Shown one piece after another: positions 12,008 to 24,362 of a stretch of 64,000 nt of DNA (the first letter of the stretch is position 1; each line of letters opens with the position of its first letter). Under the pieces are notes generated by a model. It worked only from the letters and a program-made list of their open reading frames with translations, made no database searches and was not told the origin of the DNA. The DNA is taken from positions 2,170,001 to 2,234,000 of the forward strand of contig JACKQL020000002.1 in assembly GCA_018296165.2 (NCBI GenBank), written 5' to 3'. The position numbers were made by a program, and so were the translations under genes. This stretch comes from Termitomyces sp. T153. Lineage: Eukaryota; Basidiomycota; Agaricomycetes; Agaricales; Lyophyllaceae.

Positions 12008-12040
12008 GAAGTGGCTCGAACGTTCCACGCAATTCTCGAG
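12008..12040 (+). promoter_or_regulatory. heat-shock-element-like cluster
   Basis: GAA at 12008, GAA at 12018, TTC at 12023, TTC at 12033 and GAG at 12038 all sit in the same 5-bp register, with GAAcgTTC (12018-12025) as an inverted pair. This is the layout bound by HSF1 trimers (gapped HSE). It lies about 145-175 bp upstream of the BAG-domain gene start. Function is inferred. Confidence 0.5.
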
Positions 12041-12114
12041 GACGCGCGTCTGGACGCGTCAGTTGTGTGTGAGTCAGCGACGCGCGGTCTTTATTCATCA
12101 CAGATGCGCTCTCC

Positions 12115-12120
12115 TATAAA
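12115..12120 (+). promoter_or_regulatory. TATA box of BAG-domain gene
   Basis: TATAAA 64 bp upstream of the ATG at 12184, downstream of the HSE-like cluster. Stress-inducible fungal genes are usually TATA-containing. Confidence 0.55.
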
Positions 12121-12183
12121 GTCTTCGCCTTCGCTGCCTGACATCTTCACTATCCTCCTCAGAACATCTACTCAGAGCTAGCC

Positions 12184-14462
12184 ATGTTCCACTACATCCC
12201 TGCATCAAACTTAACCTCCTACGCGTACCCGTCTCCTCTCAGCAATCCTCGCGACCGCTACCTTGCTGCACTAGCAGAGGCCAAGGCGGCCGAAGCAGAC
12301 TATCTAGCTGCTGATGCTGCTCGACGTGAAGAAGACGACCTCCGTCGCCGCCTGGCGGAGATACAGCATCGTAAACAAGAGAATTCCCTCACTTCTCGCT
12401 ACGACTTCGATCCATATGATTATCACGACAGCCATCCCTCTGATAACCGTCTTGCCATTCTCCGGCAACAGGTTGAGGAAGAACGCCGCCACCTTCTTGC
12501 TCTCAGGAAGGCTGAGCTCGAAGAACGCCGCCGCCAAGAATATGTAACCATTGAGCTAGAAGCTGCCCGTCTGCGCCGAGCGCATGAGGAAGCCCATCGC
12601 CTCTATCAAGAGCAGAAGCAGCAAGCGCGCCTCAGAGCGCTCTTGGAACAATCGGCCAAAGTGGCACAATATCATTGCCCTTGTGATAACCAAGTGAGTT
12701 ATTTTTTTCTCCTTGTTTTCTGATCCTTTGCTGACATTCGGCGACAAGTCCTATTGCCAGATAGCTTGCAATAAGCAAGCTGCTCCTGTTTTTCATCCTT
12801 CTATACGAGCTCTTCTCAGACCTGAAGCTAAAGTAATTGCTCCCGTTGAGCCGGTATGTTACTGCCAAAGTGCATCAGTCCTTTTGTGACTAACGGTATC
12901 TCCAGAAGCGTCAAGTAAAGCAGGAGAATGACATCGCTGAGGCACTGCTTAAGCAGATTTCGGACATTCTATCAGAGACCTCGAAACCGAAGGCTTCCGC
13001 TCCAGTGAATACCTCTAGGCCTAGTGTTGGCACCCCCAAGCTAGAGACAGTCCTGAAAACTGTCTTGAAGCCCACCGCCCACGCCAAGGACGTTTCGGAC
13101 CCGCAGAAGTACTTCGAGCATCTCGTCAAGCCCATTGGCCTTTCTTTCGATCAGCTTCCACAACCAGCATCTCAGACAGCCCCTTCTCCAAAGGCTGTCC
13201 CCTCTGATGAGTTGTTTGAAACTAATATCCTTCAAGAATTTGCCAAACTCTTGGTTCCTGAAGAGACTAGTAGCCAGCCTTCCGCATCCTCGTCCTCTTC
13301 GAAGCCAACCCGAGATGCGCCTGCTCAAGCTGCTCCGGCTGCATCAACTCCCGCTCCTGCCGCCCTAGAGGCTCAAACGTCAGACACTCCTGCACGATCA
13401 TTGAAGGAACAGCTCGAAGCTCGTCTGAACAATGAGTTCCACTCTGAAGTTCGCGACACGATCCAGGCTATCTTCGAGTCTCTCCGGGACGCCGACAACC
13501 ATGAGCGTTCTTCACGCTCGAACTCCTCTAGCACTTCATGGAATAAGGGGAAGGCAAAGGCAGATGAGCCGTCAACCACCACTTCTGTTCCTACTTTCAA
13601 CCCCACCTCTAAGAGTGTTTTCGATTCCTTTAACGAAGTTCGCAACATTGATGCTGCTTTCCATACTCTTGAAGCTGACTTTACCTTCCCCGCAACCCTC
13701 GACTTCATCTCCTCTCATCTTGTCTCTGACAGCCCCATCTCCTCCGACTCTGAAAGCTCTAGCGCAACCGCCCACCTCGCATACACCTCACGCAACCACC
13801 CCGTGCGCTTCTATGAGCAGGCACTTAGCGCGCTCCTTGCTCAGCTTGATTCGATTGACAGCTTCGGGAATGATGCTCTTCGTATGACAAGGAAGGAGGT
13901 TGTTACCAGAGTCGAGAAGGCACTTGAGGAGCTTGAGAAGGAAGTTGAGGGGCGCTATAGGACTCGGCTAGCGAAGGAAGCCAAGTCTTTGCCCGCCGAG
14001 ACTACCGTTGCGTCTGAAGTTCCTATGACCGCCATCTCTTCGACTCCCGATTTGAATCAGGACTCTACCCCAGCTCTCGGACCCCAGGTTGAGGATCCAA
14101 AGGGAATTAGCTCCTCTGAACTTCCAGCAACATCGGCCGAGGTACCACCCCTAGAATCATTCGAACCATCCATATCTTCCACCTCTATCGTTCCCACCAA
14201 CACTGAGCCCGAGACACCTGCATCAGCCGATATTCCCACTAAAACCAACGAGTCCCCCTCCTTGTCCTCATTGTCCACTACAGTCCAGGGTTACGAAGTA
14301 CGGACTGAGGACACTGCTCACGTCTCGGCTTCTCCTTCTACAGAAACCGAGTCCTCTGATGCCTTTCTCCTGACCACTGAGCCACAAGTAATCCCGAAAC
14401 GCCCTAATAACAAGGATGCTGAGGATGTCGCGAGTGATTGGTCAGAAGTCGAAGCATATTGA
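12184..14462 (+). CDS. BAG-domain Hsp70 co-chaperone-like protein
   Basis: BAG domains bind the Hsp70 ATPase domain and promote nucleotide exchange. Exons 12184-12693, about 12749-12853 and 12906-14462, roughly 723 aa. The first acceptor may instead be at 12760; both keep frame and differ by four residues. The N-terminal 170 residues are a charged, Arg/Glu/Ala-rich coiled coil. A short Cys-rich patch (CHCPCDN) spans the first splice junction. Residues around 520-580 form the BAG helix pair: RFYEQALSALLAQLDSIDS, then a helix ending in VEKALEELEKEVEGRY. The rest is low-complexity Ser/Thr/Pro/Glu-rich sequence, likely disordered. The upstream HSE-like cluster and TATA box fit stress induction. 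Exact orthology is not assigned. Confidence 0.85.
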
Positions 14463-15231
14463 TTTTCAGACTTTCAGAATTGTACTGTATTTAAGCTTAT
14501 GTTAATTAGCTACTTGAGTTTGTGATAGCTTTAGAGTTTTGTATTATATTCAATTTATCGATTTCGCAACCACAATAATCGAGCATGACTATGGCCATGT
14601 TTGCTTACTATTTATCATTATATTCACCTTGACTTCAACATGAAATCAGGCTCCATGGCATCAGCCTCAGATCTCAGGGCTAGTCAAAGACTCAGGGTTC
14701 GACTACCTAGCTTAAAGGTTCTTCATGAAGCTCGAATTTCTCGCTATGGGTCATTCTCAAGTCAAGTCAGTCTAAAACACAGCCTGTACTGTGTATGGAA
14801 GTAAACGATTTCATCATCATCAGTTGTAATATTTCACAGATTATTTACTTCTTTGAAAACTGCCTTTAACTTTGATCTTTCTATAACGTCAGTGATGCAA
14901 CCTCAAGTGGCGCATTTCATAAAGATTGTTGTCGCCACATATTTGTATTGATTTGTCAACCCACTGAGATATTATACCAGCACATATTGTCAATGTAATG
15001 ACTGAGGTGATACCAATGTCATTGACGAAATAAATGAATCCATGAGAAAGTTTCGTTATGTTACATTTTGTAATCGTTAAACTATGATACTTTTGTTGTT
15101 TGTTGCGGGGGTCATAAGTATACAACAAGAAGTCAGGCTACACTAGAATCCCGGGCTCAATATGTCGATGTTCCCTGCAGTATCTCATCACAAACATCAT
15201 CAAAAACTTTGCGAATTTTAGTAACAGAGCT
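14463..15231. other. intergenic after BAG-domain gene
   Basis: AT-rich, no supported gene. Short open frames on both strands look like noise. Confidence 0.4.
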
Positions 15232-16678
15232 CTATCGCACTCGGTTAAGTTCATGCCTCCATTCAGTCGATGTCTTGAGCCGGGCTTGACCTTTACGAAT
15301 TTCATTGAGGCGTAATTGGTACCACTGCTCATTATCCGCTGTCCAATAATCACGATTTGAACCTGTTCTCATCCAGACTGAATTCTCGGGGAACCATGAC
15401 TTCTCTGACATCTGCAATCCACGACCTGTCTTACAAGGTAAATAGCAATCTGATTGAGAAATGGGAACAGACTGACCAGTATGCACCGCATAGACACCAC
15501 AGATGATATTGCTTTGAGCCTCTGTCAGGTCATCACCAACAAGGACATATCCACCGAACTCCCCAACCTTTCTGCTGCTTGGTGAGTTACCCTTCTTGAC
15601 ACGTTTTATTTCACAACATCTCGAGCTATTCTCCCAGCAATGCCTCCAGCCAGCAAAGCTGCACGTCCAGCTGGTCCTGACACAAGTGTGTTCTTGGTCA
15701 TCTGATATGCCTCCCAGTCACTTGCACCAAATGTATGCATATGTGGAAAGTAACCAAGAATGTGAGGTTCTGCAATAAGTATCGGAGAAACAACATATTT
15801 GCTAGCTGGGACAGTCTTAGAAGTGTGGAAGGGTATCTCCTGGGTAGCCAGATAGGAGACCAAGTCATCAATAGTGTTTAACCCTGCCCGGAAGACTTCA
15901 ACGACAGCCCGTGGTTGGTAGATTATGATGACACGCTGTTGTGTGAAGATCAATTTTTTTTTGTCATGGATGCTGCGACCACCTCGAGAATACTGAAATC
16001 AGAAATTTGGGATGTCCAGTAATGATTTCTCTCAAGGACGGTGACAATTGCCACATTGGTGCAAAAATTTTGGGTGGGGGATCTCTCATGAGGAAATAGT
16101 AGGTGTCTCGCAGACATTGTTTCACGACATCATTCTTATCCATATATCTGAGACCCAGCTTCTCGAAAAGCACATTATCCTTGACCTGCTCACTAATTTC
16201 CCCTTCTTCCAAGTCACTGATCCGGGGATCGCGCACGTACGGGCGGGGGATGAATAGACCCCATTTCCGTAAAACTTCGGCACGCACATCGGTGACCAGT
16301 GCCACAGGATTGACTGGAGTCCTCAGCATCACGAACGTCTGCGATGTGGATACCACCTCAGAAGTCAAGGACGGTAATGTCGAGGTGGTTGCATTGAATT
16401 GGAATGACTGGATTGAAGTATCGTACGAAGTCGTCGTCAGTGGCTGAGATGTGGGGCACAACTGCCACGAAGCAGGTTGTGTCGGCAGCTGGGACATGTG
16501 GGACAGAGGCTGGAGAACTTGTCACGTCGATGGAAGTTGGACAGGACGGTATGTCGTCTGCGGCGGAGGCTGCAGGGGGCCTGCCCACTGCCAAATCAAT
16601 GGAAGTTGGGGAGGACGATGTCGTCGTCGACGGACGCTGTGCCTGCCGCGTCGACACCGCTAGCTGCAAGATGGTCAA
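15232..16678 (-). pseudogene. frameshifted member of an uncharacterised fungal protein family
   Basis: Three consecutive minus-strand blocks read as one protein: 16497-15964 (EVLRKWGLFIPRPYVRDP through SPSLREIITGHPKFLISVF), 15953-15606 (RVIIIYQPRAVVEVFRAG, then LATQEIPFHT and GPAGRAALLAGGIAGRIA) and 15605-15232 (EFGGYVLVGDD, IICGVYAVHTG and WRHELNR). Block 1 to 2 changes frame near a run of nine A residues (15957-15965 region), and block 2 to 3 changes frame near 15600, with no splice signals that explain either. I recognise the block order as a family common in Agaricomycetes but know no function. The upstream Ser/Pro/Ala-rich stretch to 16678 may be its N-terminus. A relic with at least two frameshifts is the simplest reading. 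Confidence 0.5.
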
Positions 16679-16823
16679 TTTACTGAGATGTTGCGAGCTC
16701 GAGGCTATAACGTCATGTTACCCTAACCCTAGATTAGTTCTTCAAATATTATCAAGCAAGAAATACAGCAAGTCTTTAGCATTAGTCAGTATACGATACG
16801 ATTACTAGTGTGCCCTCGTCCAC

Positions 16824-19800
16824 TTATGACCTTCCACCCTTCTTCTTCTTGTTCACAACCTTGAACCCCCATTCAGGTTGTGTGGGCTTCGGTGTTGCCT
16901 TCACCACGTCTGCTATGGAAACCGGCTTGATAGGTGATTTACCCCCCGAGACAACACCTTTTCTAGTGGCAGCGTCCGCTTTACGTTTGCTAAAGAATTC
17001 TGCGGCAAAGCGTCGGCCATCTAGCGTAGTACTATTGATGTAGATGGCATCAGCGACAGTATCAATGGTAGCCTGGTCGGGTTCGACGGGGAAAGATATC
17101 AGCATTTCCATGATCTCCTCCACTGTAAAAAAGTACGGGTGTCAGCAAAGACGGGCATGATAATATGTCATTGAGAGACATACCATTGACAGAACTATTC
17201 AGCCCTTTCAGAGTGTTACTGAGCCACTTCATGAATTCTGAAGAAGGTGGTATGGGAAGTTCATCCCCCTTCGGCGTAGGTGTCGCAGTTTTAATTATAG
17301 GCGAGACAGAAACTGGTCGGGGAACAGGAGTATTGCCGTTGGGCCGGGCAGACGTGCTAGGGATGCTTGACACTGGTGGGGGCTGCACAGCAGGTGGACG
17401 GGCTGGAACAAGTGTTGTGGTGGGTTTTCCACCAGCTCCCACTGTCGTCCATGCGCCGCCTCCCTGGGACACCGGAGGTGTAGCCTGTAATAAAAATGAG
17501 TTATCAAAATCAAAGATAACGGACGGTTCGACCTTTTGTGTGGTCTCAGCATAAGCTCTTCGGGCTGCCGACGCTACTGTCTCCTTAACAGCGTTCTTCT
17601 TCCGTCTCTCTTCCTCTTCTTGAATCTCTTTCATAGTCTTCTTGGTCGCAAGCGTTTTAGAAGTATTGGTCCATACGGGGGGATTGACAGTGTTAGGAAC
17701 GGTGATGCTTGCCTCCTTGACCGGCGTTACAACGGTGCGTGAGCCTACTTGCGAAGTTGGAAGGCCCCATGAGGCAATGAAAGGTTGAGCAGCATCTTTT
17801 GGGTCAGTAACCTGGGCAGCGCGGACAGCACGTTCCTTTTCCCTCTCTGCCGCTTTACGAGCTTCCGCCTTTTTTGCTTCCGCCTCCTGGATATCCCTCA
17901 GACTAACAGATGTTCCCGAAGGTTTCGGCTTGCTCTCATCTTCTTTGGACCATGGAGCTTTTGGAGCAGGGACGTTAGGTGTAAGCTCCTGATGGACTTG
18001 GAGGGTGGATTTCGCAGCAGGAGTTGGTTGGACGCTAGGAACTTTTGTTTTCGTTTTCACGGGAATGACAGTCTTAGGCTCTGAAGGCTCTGAAGTCGGC
18101 TCGGCTGGTACCACTGACACTGGCTCCGGAGTTTCCGGTTTGGGTATGTCACGTTCCGCTGCGTTTGCAAACTGCTGTTGCTGCTGGTTATGTTGTACGA
18201 TATTACTGAATGTGAGACTGTCGGGGGATGTGGGAGTCTTCCAGTCGTCAACAAGATCTCCGGACGAAGGTTGCCAAGGCGAAGATTCGTTGACTTGCGA
18301 GCTGGGCCTGGAAGGTTGACTGTTGCTAGCCTGACCCCAGGGTGAGGTGTCCGTAGTGGATGGAAGCACTACGGTATTTGCAGAAGTGGGATGAACCGAA
18401 TCAAATGGCCCAGGCCGTCTTGCCACGGGCACTTCGGGATTCCAAGGTGATTGTGACGGAGCAGGACTTGAGTTGAAGTCAGAAGAGGCCGATTGGGGTG
18501 TGGCTCCGAATGGATTGGAGGTAGATTGTTGGAACTGGGTTACGGGGGAAGGAACGTACTGGGATTGGGGGATACCATTCACGTAAGAATTATAATTTCC
18601 GTTTGGGAATGAGGAGGCATCAGCATAGACGTCTTGAGGGGCCCCAAATGTGTTAGTAGGTGCATTTCCGAAATGTGAGGAAAATGAGTCACTCGTGGCG
18701 CGACTTGAATCGAAAGGACCAGTAGTCCATCCCTGTCCTGGACTATATGTCCGGTTGTAGCCAAAGCCGTCAGAAACAGGTCCCCTATTTGGTGCAACGT
18801 TGCCAAAGGCAGAATTTCTTATGGCAAGGGATGGATCGAGAGAAGGATCATTGAGGTTATTCCTGCGATTAAACAAAGTCGAAGGATCAGGTATCGTACC
18901 AAAAGCATGAGTACGGGGATTGTGATTGTGGGCATTGTCGTTGAAGAATCCTCTACCTCCAAATGCATTGGGGTCGGGAGATCCATTCCCAAAACGGCCA
19001 GCTCCGAAGGATGACGACGGAGAATCGGAGGCACTGGAACCAAAACTGTCCAAAGTTGTGCTACGAAGGTTTCGAATAGGTGCTGGTTGGTATGGCCCAT
19101 TAAACAAAAGTGGCTCCTGTCCAAAGTTTTGGATGTCACGATGCACAGGTAGACCAGGAGGAATGGCAGGGGCAGGAGGCGTTACAAAAATCTTGGTCCC
19201 ACCATGTCGTTTGACTAGCTCATCAACAGTGAACCACTGCGTATCGAGATGCGTGCGCTTCATAGGAAGGTCGCCAGTGAAATAGCCATCGTCAAACCAC
19301 TTCTGCATCAGCTCAGCATTGAAAGGTCCTAAGGGTAGTTTGTAAAAACTTGCACAAGACGTAGTGCGATAAGTATACCTTGAACTTGCCCAGAGGGATC
19401 TTTATATGACCATTCGACGGCGGCAAGATCTACAGTTATCGCAGGGCTAGCGCTCACAGAATTGTTCAAAGAACCTGGATTGCTAGATCCATTGATATTC
19501 AATGACAAGCGAGCCATATCAGCAGTGGCGTCTTGTCCATCGATTTGCGGAGGATCGTTACCGGCGTCCTGAGAGGCTGTCGTGCGATCTGGGTCATCAG
19601 CCTCTCCTATGGGATGTTCATCTTCGTTTGGCTCGGGATTCTCCTCCTCCTCTCGTATATCGGATGTTTTGCTTTCAAGTTGATGGTCTGCCCCAACCTC
19701 TTGGGATGCACCAGCACTGGCTTTCAGAGATACCTCTGATGCCCGGCGTCGCGCTATCCAAGCGTCATTCCCACCCAAAACACCATCGAAACCAGGAGAG

Positions 19801-20527
19801 TAACCAGGACCGCGTCGGGGCGACGGAGCAGCGTCGCGAGGTGAAACAGGTTGTAAGCTGGACAAGGATTGTTTTCGAGGTATTGTGAGAGAAGGTTCTT
19901 AAACCATGATTAGGTTTAAAAATAAGGTTGGGTACGAAACGCCCACCTCGTCTTAGAGCACCAAACCGATCCCTCAAAGGACTGCCTGTTGTCGCGGAGG
20001 AGGGACTATTGAGGATGTGACGCGACCTGTCGTTTCCCGAAGTCTGTGTAGACAATGGGGAGAGTAAATCGGTAGTTTGACGGCGACGCAGATCCGAGTT
20101 GAGAGGCCCTTGGAAAAGCTGCAATAATTAAATTATTGTGTGGTTAGGCACGATGATTAACAAGTCGAGGAATACGAGACACCTTCTTTTCACCGTCTCC
20201 CATCTCACGCAACCCGATGGGGTCAGTCCCAACCTCACGAACCACACCTTCCCATCTCTCAACTTCAAGTCCGAGGCCACCCTTCCCACCCCCTTCTCTG
20301 TAAATCCTCAATAATTCCTCCTTTGAATATCGAAAAGGGTGGACTTCGTCGCGCTTCTCAACCTGTTGAGGCGGGGCGGGAGAGACAAGAGCAGAATAAG
20401 TCGACGCGCCAGACGTCGGGCCTGGCGGAGGGGATGGAGGGGGCTGGGTACGCGTTGGAGTCTGGTGCTTGGTACGCATCCATTCGGGGCCAAAGTGCAT
20501 GGTAGTAGAAGTCATTGTGCTATTCAC
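16824..20527 (-). CDS. GYF-domain protein (Smy2/Syh1-like)
   Basis: GYF domains bind proline-rich PPG-phi motifs; fungal Smy2/Syh1 relatives act in mRNA quality control and COPII-linked functions. Exons 20527-20183, 20118-19947, 19897-19379, 19328-17184 and 17122-16824 give 1159 aa, phases closed. The GYF signature is complete and split by the intron at 19329-19378: W-S-Y-K-D, six residues, QGPFNAELMQKW, DDGYF (about residues 334-362). The N-terminus has MHFGPEWMRTK. A long Pro/Ser/Asn/Gln-rich disordered region follows, then a Lys/Glu/Ala-rich helix at about 800-860, and a C-terminal basic end (NKKKKGGRS). Start codons at 20527 and 20515 are both possible. The large 2145-bp exon is unusual among the intron-dense neighbours. 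Confidence 0.9.
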
Positions 20528-20708
20528 TGTGTGACGTCCGCAAAGATGATACAGAGTAAGATCTTAGTCCTTTTTTCAAAATTCTCTACCGAAAGGCTCA
20601 GTTCACACGTGGAAAATATTTGGCACGGCCTCCCTGCAGCTATTTAGGGCAGGTCCGTTTGTATTGCATCCTCATTATACTTCAATTGTGCTATATACCG
20701 TATATTAA

Positions 20709-23170
20709 TCAATCTTCGCTCGCCATACTGATATAGGAAGGGCTACAGGAGCTATCAGCCTCAGCGTACCGTGATTCCCGGTGATTATGCTTACCTTGTA
20801 GTTTAAGCGCTTTAGGTATGATGAAAACAACCAACAAAATCACTCCGAGAATCATGCAGAGTGCAGACATCGCGTAGTAGCCATCGCGGTGAGTGATGCA
20901 CACTCCACTGATGTCTTTACACAACGCCTTTCCATGATCCGAGACACATTCTGTCGCTGCAGAGAATGTGAATAGATGTCAAGTAAAATAATACTCCAAT
21001 CATACTTTTAACGTCTATGCCCTCAGCAACTTTGCATGTCGCATCACTCAAGAAGTCGACACCTTTAAGATGAACAATCAGCGGCAACAATTGTGTGAGG
21101 AATGGAAAGTGTTGCACCTTTGAGTACAAACCACTTTGGCCAGGTACCACCCATGTTGGTGAAAGTATTCAAAAGCTACGAAGCATTCAAGTTTCTGCGA
21201 CAGTTATCGAAGACATCCTACCCACAGTCATATACGTTCCCCCTATTAGTGGGTCGGACACCCGAGTATGGAATGCGGAAATTCCAACAAATTGAACAGT
21301 ACTAGAGAGGTATTGAATCAGCATTGAAAAAATGAAAGCGATCACTCTTACGATGCGAAAGATGAGATTACTGTGTGGACTATCAAGAACAAAAAGAAGC
21401 CAATGGAAATCGGGGGAGTCGGGAACCATAGGACGATCAACGTGGCAATCAGAGTCAAAAGTAGACGGGGTATAAATGCAATCAGCCATGGCCGAAGTGG
21501 TTTGTCCCCTCTCGACCACTTCGCTGCGAACCAGCCACCCATTATTTGGAAAGGAAAATCAACGAGAACCACAAGAGCCAGGTCTTCACGTTTGAATCCT
21601 TTCTCAACCATTTTTAACGAAGTCACCGCTTCATTAACAGCAAAACCAATTTTCGCGACGAGATGTATCCCAACAAGAATCTGCACATCTAAAAAAACAT
21701 TCACTTCAGAGGCTGCGTAAACAAGAAAGTGTTGCCATACGTCGGAGTCTACATATTGTCCAGATAGTTTTGTACACCGCCTTGATGCTCATATCTGCCT
21801 CATTGAGGGTTTCTTTGTCCTAAAGATGGTCAGTTAAATATCTGTCATCCGTGTTACTCAATTGCCTTGCCTCTTTTTTGAAAAATAGGAGCCAGAGTGT
21901 GACAGCGTAACATATAATGCTCCAGAATTTCAAGTAGGCCGACAGGGTCAAATGTGGGACCCCCCACCTCGCACTGACGACAATGATGGGTAAGGATGAA
22001 ATTGGCTTGTTTCATTGTAACTTACGCAAAAGCCTCGCTGTTGAAGGCAAGGAAAACTGTAAATGAAGCAAAAAATCCTGTGTTGAGCCCTATAGTCTGG
22101 CACGTCGACGCATAGGATAGACAGTCTTGAGAAAGGAGAGTGAGTGCCCAGCCTACGCCCACAAATCTGAGTTATGAATACACACTAAACCAATTTACGG
22201 AACTGACCGTCGACAGCAATATCTGATTGACGTAATTAGTGTGAAAAGGTAGCAGCTGCGATACGCTGACGCACCTTGTGTTGCAGAGAAAAACACGAGT
22301 GAAGTAAAGACTGTTGATAATTCGACGATGTTGTCAGCCGGCTAGAAAAAATAGTCAGGGCTAGCACATAACACAAGAAGCTCTCTCGTCACTTGGTCGA
22401 GCAACCTCTGGACGTTCAAGGAAAGGTATAGCATGAGGCTTCCAACGATAAATTGCATAGGTAATATCCATGATTTCCGCCGTCCCAGGGATGGAAGATA
22501 TACGGAGTCGACTATCGGTGACCATAATAGTTTCAGGGAATAAGGGTAACTTGCAAGAGAGAATGTTGCTAGTTGGGAATACGAGAGATGTTCACGAAGA
22601 AGGAATGGTATGGAACCTGAAACACGATTAAAAGACGAGCTATCATTAACGAGCCCACATACCAAGAGCTAACCCCAACTAGGGCAGCCGAATCAGTTTC
22701 GACAGCTAGATTGAGGTCGACAGCTAAATTAAGGGTGTAACACGTACCGGCACACCTTGAATGAGATCTGTCCACACGTCCCGTCAATAACAAGTTCGCA
22801 AAGGCGAATCATAGGGACACCCACACAATATACATAGTAGCACCATATTGCGTTTATCTTTAGCTCCTATAGGTTTCTTGAGTGAGCTAACTTCCTCTTC
22901 CACTTCGTCTAGATCTCGCGCCGCCTGCTGTCTCTCCTCTTCCCCCAGCAAGCTGAGTTCAACTTCCTCTTCAGCATTGTCTAGGTCTACGCGCGAGGGG
23001 CGTGGTGTTTTAGGAGTCCGAGGGTTAATCTGAATGCTGTTGAGAGACGACGACATTGCCATCGAATTGCCTGAAATAGAAGTCGGTTTCATGTCCTCGT
23101 CCAGAGCCGTACTTCGTTTGTCGGAATTATTTCTAATGGATTGAGTGGCCGTTTTACGGCGGACCGACAT
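20709..23170 (-). CDS. acetyl-CoA transporter, SLC33A1/AT-1 family
   Basis: Polytopic membrane protein of the SLC33 family, which moves acetyl-CoA into the ER lumen in animals; the fungal role is inferred. The first exons are 23170-22825, 22767-22748 (20 nt), 22678-22663 (16 nt) and from 22616; together they join an acidic cytosolic N-terminus to QGVPLGLALGSIPFLL and the family signature YPYSLKLLWSPIVD followed by GRRKSWILPMQF. Later exons carry GWFAAKWSRG, SAFHTRVSDPLIGGTYMT, TNMGGTWPKWFVL and a last TM helix (ALCMILGVILLVVFIIP), ending at 20709. More than ten introns are present; those I followed all close. The central exons (22330-21700) were identified but not fully coordinated. No lesion seen. 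Confidence 0.88.
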
Positions 23171-24362
23171 TCAACGGCGGAGCGTCGTCGAACAAGCAGT
23201 TATGGGTAGCAAGACACGTGGCCCAGACTTTTCATCATACATTGATGGTGATCACTGATCGATGATGATCTATCATGCTGTGCACGCTTCAAGTTGTTTG
23301 TAGTTCTCTCTCCGACGGGTGCTCACTTCATTCAAAAACTGTTCAGAAAGGAATGACCAGTGTCGACGCGACGGCTTCCTTCCCGATACGAGCATCGAAC
23401 ACGGGATCACAATTTGCGGGCGCGTCGACAATATGATCCCCGTCGTCTTCGGAATTCTGTCCTTGGCAGGTGTCCAGAGTTCTTTAATCCGGGATAATAG
23501 TCACCCGACTTTGACGTGTCTGTATCTAGGAAAGGGTATACGAGGAGCTCTACAGCAGCTGCTGGCAATCTCTGGGGTAACTGCTCTTTTTTCACAATGC
23601 TCTTTGCTGGAGTCCTTTTGTCATGATAACATCCCTCAGGGCTTTCCATGAATCCTCTTCCTCACATCTGGAACTTGAACGTCCTGCCTTTCTGTTCTAT
23701 GATCTGTTTCCCTGCCGAATTCGTATAATCAGAGTTGGTCCTGCTAATTCCGGGCAACACGATCGATTAACTCTGAGTGAGGAAAGAACTACCAGGTACG
23801 CTGGCACAGTGTCGTTCGGAGCCGACAAAATACTAGGTTTTCAAGACCCCGGATACAGTGGTTCACCTGCTCAATCGCTGATGGTTTTCTTGTCAGTCGC
23901 CATTTTACAGTGACTGATCATCGGCCGGCTTTCCATGAGGGGAGTGAAAAAACCCACGCATGTCAGGTTGTCAGCCTCTTTGTCATGCTAACTCCTCTTA
24001 TCGTATGTCGTCTGGTCAATATCCTAGCGGTTGAGTGCACGAGCAACCTCTTCCGCTCCTACATTCCCCATGAGCTATACCGTATGCCTCAGTTGCCCAA
24101 CATGCCTTTCTAAACTTCCTTCCTGGAGGTCCGCCGCCTCTCTAGCCACATCTGAACCTTATCCGTGCCCCTTCGCTGACGAAATAAGGATTTGCCGCGT
24201 AGAAGTGACCGCCTGAAGGCTGGTTCGAATGTGACATTGTCAAGTCTTAGCTCAACCTCGATAAGAATTGTGATCGAGAACTAGTTACTTGCGAATGTCC
24301 GTATATAAACCCTCTAAGCCATTAGGGATACAATAGACAGGTCCGCCTCCTTGTACCAATCC
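23171..24362. promoter_or_regulatory. divergent region between acetyl-CoA transporter and P450
   Basis: 1.19 kb between two start codons on opposite strands. Contains no gene I can support; short open frames occur but none resembles a known family. Promoters of both genes are expected here. Confidence 0.35.

Noticed and set aside
14690..14712. GGTTCGAC-like box suggestive of a tRNA B box
   Set aside because: Does not match the full B-box consensus, and no A box or cloverleaf could be placed upstream.
18005..19285. Several plus-strand frames of more than 100 codons opposite the GYF gene
   Set aside because: Shadows of the large GYF exon with its skewed composition.
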